NCBI GenBank assembly: GCA_008508345.1
Contig: QNGE01001009.1
Coordinates: 124,001 to 188,000 of the forward strand
Direction: 5' to 3'
Source of the DNA: Paragonimus westermani
Lineage: Eukaryota > Platyhelminthes > Trematoda > Plagiorchiida > Troglotrematidae
DNA length: 64,000 nt
The translations under genes and the position numbers were made by a program. Of the stretch, positions 50,561-60,300 are shown one piece after another (position 1 is the stretch's first letter; every line of letters begins with the position of its first letter). The notes below the pieces were generated by a model. The model saw only the letters and a program-made list of their open reading frames with translations, was not told where the DNA came from and did no database searches.

Positions 50561-50936
50561 CGTGTTAATAAGTAGTTTATTACCGTTTACCTGCTTTTGT
50601 ATACGCAATCATGTCACCATCATTAGTTTCAGAATTTGAGATAGACGTGGTTAAGTGGACAGACGACAAGGAGTACTGTAGGAGTATGATTCAACTTGTC
50701 AACGTCGCCCAAGTAAACAACCTGCTAATACTTGGGAGGTCTAAACATGAACATGCAAATTACCCAGTTTGAAATCCGATGGCTCATTTGATCCAAAATT
50801 CCCTTCCCACCAAACGCACTAGCCATGAACGTCTGATTGTATCATGGTAATTGTGATGGTCAAACCTAAGGTGCAACCCGCTACGGAATTAGGCGGCGTG
50901 TGGATATCTCGAGGGTAATGGATTCTTATAAGTAAG

Positions 50937-51116
50937 ATGGAGCTTACCCGAGCAATCGCGGCTTTAAACGACAAAACAGTTAAAGGGCTTCACTTTCTTG
51001 AACACAACCACTGCACAGATTTAGGAGACAAACAAGTGCATACCAGAAGTCGTATACAGTTCAGTGGGAAGCTACCATTACGAAGCTCTCATATTAGAAT
51101 TGACTCCCCAATAAAG
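50937..51116 (+). CDS. Possible exon, unrecognised
   Basis: A stop-free stretch of 60 codons in phase 0 at both ends: preceded by TTATAAGTAAG (a weak acceptor) and followed by AAG|GTGATA (a reasonable donor). It begins MELTRAIAALNDKTVKGLHF. Incoming phase 0 would fit the phase-0 end of exon E, and the plus strand is the right one, but the acceptor has little pyrimidine tract. It may be a late exon of the disordered-protein gene or a chance frame. Confidence 0.25.
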
Positions 51117-51317
51117 GTGATACCGACAGTGCTCAACCCGAAAAATGACTCAGCACGCACCACCATTGATTGAGTGATAAGATGATAATGTCGTCTGAAT
51201 ATTACCGTTCAACTCTAATTCCCGTTAATGACTAAACTGCGTGTGAAAGAACGAAAATCAAACAGCAAGAACACATGTCTGCAGGTTTTCGCACCATCTA
51301 CGACGGATAATCATTAG

Positions 51318-51519
51318 TTTGGAATCACGTAATCAAAGTGGTGGACGAGCTTATCACAAATTCCAGAAGTTGCTCGACCAGTGCGACTGTATGGAGCATG
51401 CACAAGGGCGAGGCCGCTTAAGAGACATACGGCTGGATTCAGACATCGTGTTGGATGGAAACTCAATCGTGAGCCTACGCTCTAAGTTGACTATGCTTTC
51501 AAGAGTGCAGATACCCACG
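51318..51519 (+). CDS. Possible exon with strong donor, unrecognised
   Basis: An open frame of 67 codons after one leading base ends at the strong donor ACG|GTGAGC. The sequence contains YHKFQKLLDQCDCMEHAQ and ends SIVSLRSKLTMLSRVQIPT, a coding-like mixture. The acceptor (AATCATTAG) is weak, and an alternative (TGTCTGCAG, ending 51284) needs the same incoming phase 2. That does not match the phase-0 end of the stretch at 50937-51116. The two stretches therefore do not simply join. Confidence 0.28.
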
Positions 51520-52999
51520 GTGAGCTTTTCACTTATAAGTCCATCGAGGGTAGTCACAGTAATCGCCAGCCACTAGCATGGACACATCACCACACAGCCG
51601 TTATCAAACCAACCGACACGATCGCCATCCTATGATACTGGTGATCTGACCATGACATACTCCATTCGCATCGGTGAGCGGCTGTGTGCTAGCGGTTATT
51701 GAGCAATATGTCAGTATCAGTCGGACTTATGTTTATACGCGCAATTCACGCGACAGAACAAACAGGCGACAGCTAAGCTTAGTGATACACAAACCTATAT
51801 TCCATTGCGTAGCGAGACCCCGGTTACAAGTAAACATGAACATCGTCAGCAAGAAGAGGCTCCCTACACCGTTACCACTATCAGACACTAAGTTGCGCAT
51901 AGTTCAAGGCAGCTACCAACCCACGATCTGACTGAGTTCAGTCGATTGTACCAGATTTTGTCAGTTGGCAGTAGACACCAAGCCTGGATTAATCGTGGAG
52001 GCAGGATACATCTAAATAGATAGAAATACGTAGAGGTCAATTGTATCGGATGTATGAAGGCCGATGCAAAAAGTGACAGTTCTCGCGCGTTCGGGTGCTT
52101 CACAGCCGTTTCCAGTGGGTTCGACACAACCAGTGAGGAATTACACAACAGAAAGTAGACGTTCAGTGTCCCAGTAGACTCGGATGAAGCTTATAAATGC
52201 AACTGATTGACAGGCTTTGCGTTCTTAACACAAATGGGATGACAGAGAAACAAACACTGCAATAATGCGAATCAAGGTGTACAAGCATCAGACAATCTTT
52301 ACCTAGATTATGAAACAAAATATGACAATATATACAATCAGATGGGACGAAGAACATGATTTCAGGCCGTGTCAAGCGTTGCATGCAAATTAGTGAACCA
52401 GGAATAAACAATCAGCACACAATTGAATGAAGGACGAACAAAAAGCAGATGATGACTGGTTGTGAGCAAACTCAACCAAACTTGGTCTGCTCATATAAAC
52501 ATCATAATAAAATAACAATAAACGAGAAAATACGTACGAATGACTATCCAAATGGAGGAAAAACAACGCATCCCGCAAACAAAAGTAAGGTCACGAATGT
52601 CCACCAGCCAATCAGTCAGGTCTGTAGTCACAAGAAAAATGAAGTTGTGGAACAATATTTCAGTGCACAAAAATTTTAACTAACGGGAATGCGTGGGCCC
52701 CAGTCCATCAGGCCAAGTCTAACGAACGTAAATCGATGAAACCATAAATCACAGTAATTTGATTTCGGTTACAGAGCAAACCGTTCATGAAAGACAAATG
52801 GTAAAAAAAAACACTAAAAATGATATCACTGAAATAAGTAAGGGAGAGATGGGTTGAAAGAAACAGGATTGTGTTGAGATGGAGATAAAATTCATGGACG
52901 GCATCGTACTGAGGGATCAGCGTATAAAAGAATACCAGGTACGGGGTTAGGTGCATGAGCTTATACAGTTCGCATAACGGACTTTCATTTCTACGAACG
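51520..52999. other. Stretch between candidate exons and RNF11-type stop codon
   Basis: This would hold the 3' untranslated region of the minus-strand RNF11-type gene. Overlapping short frames occur on both strands (e.g. + 52449-52679) without recognisable similarity. No clear polyadenylation signal could be assigned by eye. Confidence 0.4.
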
Positions 53000-53300
53000 T
53001 TATGTGTCGGATAGAACTGAGGGAGACCGCAAAGACTGGACGTCTGCTTTTGATTCGGCAGTGTTCACAACATCAGTACTTGAAGCGGATCGACCGTCAG
53101 TCGCTGTGGCGGCAGGCTCGCTCTTTGCTCCATCATCGTTCCCGTGAGCCACATTGAACAGATCGACTGGTCGGAGACAGGAAGGGCAACTCAGCGAACG
53201 CATTAGCCATTCGTCTATGCAAATCCGATGAAAACTATGCAGGCAGGGTAGAAACCGTACGCAGTCGTTCAACTTGAGCTCACACATGCAAATTATGCAT
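53000..53300 (-). CDS. RNF11: RNF11-type E3 ubiquitin ligase, last exon (RING-H2)
   Basis: A RING-H2 ubiquitin ligase exon. The acceptor TTCATCTTCTTTGACAG lies at 53317-53301. The first base completes the Glu codon left by the exon at 57192. Then CIIC, LPCLHSFHRIC and CPSC supply Cys, Cys, Cys, His, His, Cys, Cys, Cys in RING-H2 order. FLPCLH and CIDEWLMRSLSCPSCLRPVD are very close to human RNF11, which has CIDDWLMRSFTCPSC. RNF11 acts with HECT ligases and A20 on endosomes in mammals; the fluke role is inferred. After PVD a Ser/Asp/Ala-rich tail of about 53 residues runs to TAA at 53000-53002; human RNF11 stops about ten residues after this point. It is convergent with the + strand gene. Confidence 0.93.
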
Positions 53301-53494
53301 CTGTCAAAGAAGATGAATACAAGAGAGGTGAAACGTACCGTTCATTGGGACACACCTATTGTACTGAGGAAGAAAGCTACAATTGAAAACTAACATTTTC
53401 CAAAAACGGTTCCTGTTGTTGTAGATTTAGTATAGACGAATCAATACGAGATGCGTACACCTACCAAAAACTTCGGGTTCTAACTGCCCTCTCA

Positions 53495-53760
53495 AAACTT
53501 CCCATCTCATCACTACCATCATCACAGATAGCGACGCATCAGTGGCTCGCGCTGACGCTTTACTGCTAGAAAACGACGAAAAAGGAAAAAAGCAAACTCT
53601 ACATAGGAAGAAAAAAGAAAAAAGAAGAGGATGCGAAGGGACCTAACTAGTACAAAAAATAGCTAAGTCTATATTCAAACATTCAAAATCAAGGTGCCTA
53701 CACCTTACAAACAAACAAACAAGCTGTGACAGAACTGTTTCAAATTGTTCAGGAAGTGCA
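53495..53760 (-). repeat. Dispersed repeat family 4, copy 2
   Basis: The inverse complement matches 23320-23520: TTGTTTGTTTGTTTGTAAGG, GGCACCTTGATTTTGAATGT, TAGTTAGGTCCCTTC, a long TTCTTTTTTC pyrimidine block, AGAGTTTGCTTTTTTCC, and a GATGATG end near 53510. It lies inside the RNF11-type gene's intron in sense with that gene. Its poly-pyrimidine block on the gene strand ends well before the true acceptor. Confidence 0.65.
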
Positions 53761-55996
53761 CCACAGAGACGATCGAATTTTGGTCCTACAATTCACACTT
53801 GTGTGCTCGGAAAAAAACTAAGCTCTACGGTTGCCATGCTTTCTCCATTCGTCGTTATTTACTTGACACTTCTGGAGGTCGATTTCGTCATCTAGGTGTC
53901 CTCAAATTCACAATTGTCTAACGTAATTTAGTGACAAATTGAGTTTGCCGTATTAATAGCCATTATGATAAAAAAAAGTGGTAAGTAATCGGTTCGATAG
54001 TGAATAACCGACAAGAGACTGTTCAACAAACCATCTTCTGCATCCGTTATCGCAGAAATATTCAAGTTCTGTCAGTCGCATACGTCTAATCAAGTAGGAC
54101 CAGCAAAACAGCAGTGACTCGCATAGATTGACCTGATCGTGAACACGAAAAGAATGACGAATGAAACGCATTGAGCTCTACGGAAGGGATACAGGTTTGT
54201 ACCAGAACCACCCGATCACACAAAGGAAGCCAAATGGTACTTTTTCAAATTCTCATCAATGCTACTTGGTTGGATGCTAATAATCTCGCGTATAGATTAC
54301 ATACTAACATACTGGAAGAATTAGTGGTGTCAACATACTTCTCAAAACTGGCTTCGCAATAGAACGCTGAGTTTCTGGTTATTGTTGCATCAGTACTTTT
54401 AACAGTCATTTAAGATTAGCTTTAGACATCCGTTGTCGTATGCTCAGTTCTGTTCCGTTGGTGTAAACGTCCCTGTGATTGTAAATGAACTGATAAATTG
54501 AGTAATGGACATAAGTAGAGGGAATGTGACTGTCGGAAGCATGGTAACCAACAGCAAACGAGAACAAGTGATAGCGTAAGTGAGGTTCGAAGCAGATGGC
54601 AACTTTTGGCGTATTCCAACGATTAGGTGATCATCTCTGGAAAGCTAACTGAAGAATATCTACCCTTTCGAAATGGTTAGAAGTGGGTTTCTGACTACCT
54701 CTTGTTTGACTACGATCGGTGAGGAAAATCAAGATGCAAGCTACTTGTAATAACTGTCTTGCTCGTTTGTAGACTGAAAAAGGCACTATAAGTTTTTGAA
54801 AACGCTCAGGAATTTAGGTGCTTTCATTCTAAACCAACAACTAAGTGTAGCGACTGCATCCAAGGTGTATAGAGCAGCAGGCTGATATCAAATTTAAGGG
54901 TAAACTTACGAACTACTGTATGACAAGATCAGTTGCCGTGCCACATCATCAGGATGATAAAGTTTCCAGGTTTCACATCACAAGGTGTCTCTCGTCGTGT
55001 GGCACACAAAATCACAGTAAACTAGAGGCTACCGAGTTGTCCAAACCCACACAGACGTAGCCAAGAAAGCCAGGCCCGAACCTGGGGTTAGTGGTCGACG
55101 TCACTATTACATGAACCAAAAATTATATCGGCACACCAAAAGACTTTAAAAAGAACTGGTTAAGTCCAATGCTCAATAGGGGCTCAGTAAGGGGCATAAT
55201 AAACAACGGCTAACCCATGGGACTAGAAAATAGCCTTATTGGTGTGTGATAAAATCGCAATGGATCAATTTTTCGTGAAAATTTCTGGTAGAGCGCGTCA
55301 CAGCAAATGGTCGCTTATTCATCCAATGAACCAAAGGAGAGTATAGACTATTGAATCGTCCAAAAGCGGGCGGGTAGAAGGGAAAGAGAGAAACAGTTTC
55401 AGTGTGAATCAAATTGGCCACTTCAACTGACTATAATGAACTGTGTTTACAAGGGTGCGTTCGGTAATATGCTATTTGTCACTTTACGACATCGAACATC
55501 CCACACGGATGTGAAATTTTCGCTTATGTAATTGTTTACAATCGTCTTCAGGATAAACAACACATGCGATAAACGAGCCTGTCTCACATGCACTGAGTAG
55601 ACACGAGAACAATGCCTATCAGGCAACTTGAAAACGCCCCGTCCAGTCACATGACAGCGAGCGAAAGCGCAAAGAATAGGCTGAAAACTCAATCTGGCAC
55701 GGGAGAGAGAAGCTCCACTTTATCAACTATCGCTGTTAGAACAGAAGACAATGACTTTGAGAGACGATACTGTTCCGTTTGACAGCCGGGAAGGTTAAGT
55801 TAACCGGCTAAGTGAAAATCCATTCCAACCGACTTATCTCGGGATAATACATCCCGAGGATAAAACATCTAATGAATAATAGTGGCTATGGAAAAGTAAA
55901 CTCGAACCAGAATAGTGAAAAGTGTGCAGACTAGCGAGGACCCTCCTCGACGCTATCTGTTGATATCATTCACAAAATGACGCCAAATGAAGTCAT

Positions 55997-56446
55997 TTAA
56001 TAAACTTCGATCCGATTATAGTGTACATCCTGTTTCACTGATTTCACCATCGTATGAATAAACACGTAGATATATACATATGTATATATATATATATATG
56101 GGGTGAAAGGTACTTCTCGCTTACGTCTGCGGTCAAATTTCGATAAGTTACTGTCATCCCGTTCATGAGGCCAACATAAACGCAAACGTACATCAAAAAA
56201 GTAACCCATAAGAAATGTTCCTTCAATAAGCAGATTTATTCCACGACATCGATTGATTTCCTCACATCGATTACACAATTGTGTGTTGAGGGTACCGGAA
56301 TTAGTTGTTTCACAATAATTTTGGTTGAGGATGTGATGTCCGTGGGAGCAATAGATTCGGGACGAACGGGCTAGGAAAGATAGGTCGAAATGAATTAGGT
56401 GGTCAACATGTGTAACGACTACGACGTTCGAAGATCCATACCTCAA
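55997..56446 (-). other. Intronic 149-codon frame, no recognised product
   Basis: The longest frame in the RNF11-type intron starts at ATG and contains a Cys/His-containing stretch (RIYCSHGHHILNQNY, later NTQLCNRCEEINRCRGINLL). It then runs into a translated TA microsatellite (IYIYTYVYIY). The Cys pairs are not spaced as a known zinc domain. There are no exon-like borders matching the flanking exons' phases, and inclusion would disrupt the RNF11 reading frame. Probably chance or an old repeat fragment. Confidence 0.25.
56069..56100. repeat. Short TA microsatellite
   Basis: An interrupted ATATAC/ATATGT then (TA)n run of about 30 bases in the RNF11-type intron. Confidence 0.9.
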
Positions 56447-57191
56447 CTAGCTCAACTACTTTACTTTAAGCCTGCGAAATCTGACGGTATTCGACCAATA
56501 GTTGAACGGTCTAAAAACGAAATGTGCAACCTCGGTAGACCACACCACTTCGTTTATGGTCCTACTATGCAACTGCAACCCTAAGATGTTGACGTTTTCC
56601 GAGGCGTTATTGACCAGTCGTCACAGACCGGGCCGTCTGTTGGCAAAGGATCCTGACGCAATCAATTTCGTTCCGGCGGCAGTGAAACCGTTCACTCCAC
56701 CCTGATTGCACTCATGTGACGTTCATTCGTTTCATTCACGCACTAAACCAATACAACTGAATGCTTTATGTAATCGACTGATGAGAATAAACAAAATCCT
56801 TACATTTCGCAACGTATTTCTTGCCACACCAATGGACCAGATAAGGAGAATTCAATGTTACAAATATGGCTACTGAGTCGAAAGTGTACACTACGTTTTC
56901 AGCTGTCATCACATGCTGGCTCAAGCCTACATCAAATGGGTTGCTTATTAACATGTAAGCCGAATATTGACATTTGAATTATTCTACACTCCGTCCATTT
57001 GATATATAGCCTAACTTATTTTAGCTTCGATCTGCAGAACCTGCATATCACTGGGTTAAATAACAGTACAATAATACATGGAAAAAAAAACACTTCTAGA
57101 AGTGCGCTTAGAAGTCTGATAACTAATGATGAAATGATGCGCTGAAGGCAACAGAAAGCAATTAGAGCATATACAATAAGTGGAATATTAC

Positions 57192-57340
57192 TCTTTCAGT
57201 TTGTCTTTACTCGCCGGAACATAAGTCTCCAACGGTAGGAACTGTAGCATGTCCATACGTTTGACAATTTGAAGTTGTTCCTCTTCAGTCAATTCACCAG
57301 CAGGTATAGAAACGCCAGGATGTGGGTGATAGACAGGGGT
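57192..57340 (-). CDS. RNF11: RNF11-type E3 ubiquitin ligase, middle exon
   Basis: The exon enters in phase 0 after the acceptor TATCGATTTTAG (57341-57342 are the AG) and leaves after GA with the donor GTAATA. The translation begins TPVYHPHPGVSIPAGELTEE and continues EQLQIVKRMDMLQFLPLETY. Human RNF11 has VPVYHPTP then LTEEEQIRIAQRIGLIQHLP at the same place before its RING. The PVYHP segment directly follows the PPxY WW-binding motif in the family; that motif would lie in the missing upstream exon. The split Glu codon joins exactly to the RING exon. The two exons together give 149 residues; with about 45-50 residues missing at the N-terminus, the protein would be near 200. Confidence 0.92.
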
Positions 57341-60300
57341 CTAAAATCGAAGCAAATAACAGCGTAAGTGGATGAGTCCAGAAATGAAACCGGAATAGTA
57401 TCGAAGTAAATACAGGTTTTAGCGTAGCCAATAGACCAAGTCGCATCGTCAGTCAAATCTATCATGTCGATTTCCATCTATACAGCATTGCTTTTCCGTT
57501 TAGACACAACATTTTTCACCTTATTTTGAACAGTGATTCCGGTTGCATTTTTTTAAAATGCGAATGGCTTAACTGTTGTTATCAGACAGGACTCTGATTA
57601 GCAAATATTCATGCACTTTTCGACAAGCAGTATTTTAACTGAAAGAGTGGCAGCTGATCAGTATGATCTAGTTCAAATTACGTCGGGAAACGGAAATGGT
57701 CGTCTGACACAAGTGAGTGTATGATTTTAGGAAAAGTGCCCGCCATCATGACTGAGTGCTGTATTGACGTATGAAAAGCTGGCCATAAACTAGTAAACAT
57801 TGAGTTGTGTACCGTCAACAAAATTCGGTATCATAAACTCTCTTGCTTCTCAACTTAACAGAATATACAGGCAGCATCACTGAGTAGCTGGTCCTTCTAC
57901 ACCTTCTGTGAATATGGTTCAAGAGACTGAAGATGTTCCATGTCACCTTCTGCTGGCACTCACATTACGTTACCTCAGAGGCTATATGAAATAGAACATC
58001 CAAATACTATCCTACGTTTGATGGAAGAGATCCGTCTCAGCTTCGCGAAACCTTACTTTTTCCGCACGTTTGTGAGTATCAAACATTGCACTTTGCTGAA
58101 TTCGTAAAGTGAAATGTCCTGTGTGTTGTATATATTGCATTCCTAACTTCTGAACAAAATTACTGTCAGGGTTGGCCAGCCAGGAATTTTGTTCCATGGG
58201 TGTGTCTATCTCACTAACTATGATGTGACGCTCAGTGTTGACTTTTTGCTTCATAAAACGCTATTTTAACGAGATGAATAAATAGAAATTATACTCATTG
58301 TGAACTGCTTTGAATAAAGTCAAAAAAGGTATGTAGTGGCAGTGGCACCTCACCTGGAATACAACGATGTGAGAATAATAATGTTCAGAAAGAAATGGAA
58401 ATCGATTAACTAAAACGGAAAAGCGGTGCGAAAAACCTCAATAACGATGTAGCCAGAGTAGAAGCCGTATGACGAGAGCCAGTACTGCTACGGCTTAGTT
58501 GATTAATTACGAGATAATTCCCAACATCACCAGTCAAGAACAAAATGGGCATATACAAGGATGTCGCTAGTACGAAGGGGATAGTTGATACTGGTGTTGT
58601 CCACTCCTTCTCTCGCAGACAGTTAATTCAGCCAGTATGTGTTGCCTACAAAAACTATACTTTCGATACGTTTTACTAAATGTAAAGACAAAACCATCTG
58701 ACTTTTAGTTGAAAAGCATTCCATCCGGTGCATCTAGATCAACCATAAGCAACCGTCGTTTTGAGGATCAATTACTAGTGTAAACTACATCGGACGAAAG
58801 AAAGGCAGACAGGGGATTGCAAAATTGTAAACCGTTTATGGATGGACGTTGCGATATGCTGTCTCCAAATGGACAGACTGTAACAAGTCTCACCCGAGGG
58901 TTGTTCTACCTGCTGTAAGTACCGATCAGCTGTTTTATTGGTGAGTCGTTTCTACTCATTCACGTTAACCTCTCCTGTTACTTTCAACACCACCAGTATT
59001 ATGGCTTACTATAGAAACGATGAATAGATCGGACCACTGCAGTCAAGATAATGATGACGAATACTAGACCACGTATTATGCAATGAATTGCGGTTCAACC
59101 AGGCGACGGACTGGCGCACTGAGATGTAGGTCAGAAAGTGCACCTGTACAGATATGAAAGCAATCTGAATGAACGCCTTCACGAATATCAATGAGCAGCA
59201 TCAAAGAAAAACAGTTTTCAATGAAAAGATGACTCTGAATAACTTGATGATCTGAACTGTTACGGGTTTGCGTGCAGCGTCCAATCCAGATGGACTTCTT
59301 AACGGTTCAACTAAAACGGATGTACAAGACCCAACTCCTTTCGTTACTAGAGTATGTCAGACTGGCAATTACGTCATCAGTAAGCTAATTGCCTCTGTTT
59401 TGCTCCTACTCAATAAGAGGCGGGAGACCACACATGCGCTCAACATGTGTTGGTATATTGGAGTTTATTAGTCCACGATTGGTAGTTCCGAGAAAAATAA
59501 ACAAGTGACCAAGGTCTGGGCGGCAGTTGTCAATCTCCATCAATTGTGGTGAGGAAATATCAACCTTTTTTTTATCGAAACACAAGATGTGCGTCTCAGA
59601 ACGAATGGAACACATAGATACTTAACGTGGACGCTTGAAGGCTGTCAGTTTTAGGTCACAGGCGTCGTCACAGCATTGCACGCATGCGTCTCCACACACA
59701 TATATAGGCATGTTAGAAAGCAGAAGTTTCACGGATGTTAACCGACTTGTTAAGTTGGGTAATTTACGCGGGATCTGAGGTGATAAGAAGGTGACAACGT
59801 ACAAAGCGAGCTTCAGAGTTGACACCTACAATGTCAAAGTAGGGTATACTGATCAGGATGGAAACCAGAAAGAACGAGTGTAACGAGGTACGGTATCAGA
59901 AATGTAAAAACAAAGTTGACCTTTTTTGCTGTAAAAACGCGCATTTCAACCAACACGTTTACTTTCATTTGTGTTCAATAACTCTACTACACAGACTTTT
60001 CGATAATCGGACACACCCGCTGCCCATGTCTTGATTCTCCACATCGTTAGCACACAATTTTAAGGTGCTTTTCCTTCAACATTAACGTTTCCTAAGTCGG
60101 CATGTGCGTGGCTTTCTTAACTTTACTCGTTTTGCCGGGATATCTTGCAATGACCACGCTGACGGTCATGAGGTCTTTAAATAACAACCAACGTTCCTTT
60201 AATGAATTGCCTTGAGCACACTCGTTGTTCCGAATGTTTGCCCAACTCCGGAAGAGCCTCTGTCAGTAAGTCCCACAGTGACAAGGAGTAGGCGAGGGTG

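Larger units (their letters stand above)
34333..50936. other. Non-coding stretch downstream of exon E
   Basis: It contains SINE family 2 copies (35.2 and 39.8 kb), a GIY-YIG relic (36.4 kb), a tRNA-like relic (38.6 kb), repeat family 3 copy 2 (46.2 kb), a TA microsatellite (48.5 kb) and a GC-richer repeat block (49.6-50.5 kb). The gene's last exon must follow exon E. Acceptor-like sites at 38392, 41160 and 45567 were noted, but none gives a convincing exon. The spans 36.6-38.5, 40-46 and 46.7-48.5 kb show only short chance frames. Confidence 0.5.
53301..57191 (-). other. Intron of the RNF11-type gene
   Basis: A 3.9 kb intron split in phase 2 (GA|A). It contains dispersed repeat family 4 copy 2 (53495-53760) and a short TA microsatellite (56069-56100). 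It also contains a minus-strand 149-codon frame (55997-56446) of unknown meaning; its end is the translated TA repeat. A sequence near 55040-55120 has a tRNA-like CAGGTTCGGGCCTGG on the minus strand. The rest shows nothing recognisable. Confidence 0.7.

Noticed and set aside
60005..60060. Another MGxxC-like start (MGSGCVRLSK) on the minus strand
   Set aside because: It stops after 20 codons and has only a weak donor; it does not resemble the RNF11 N-terminus.
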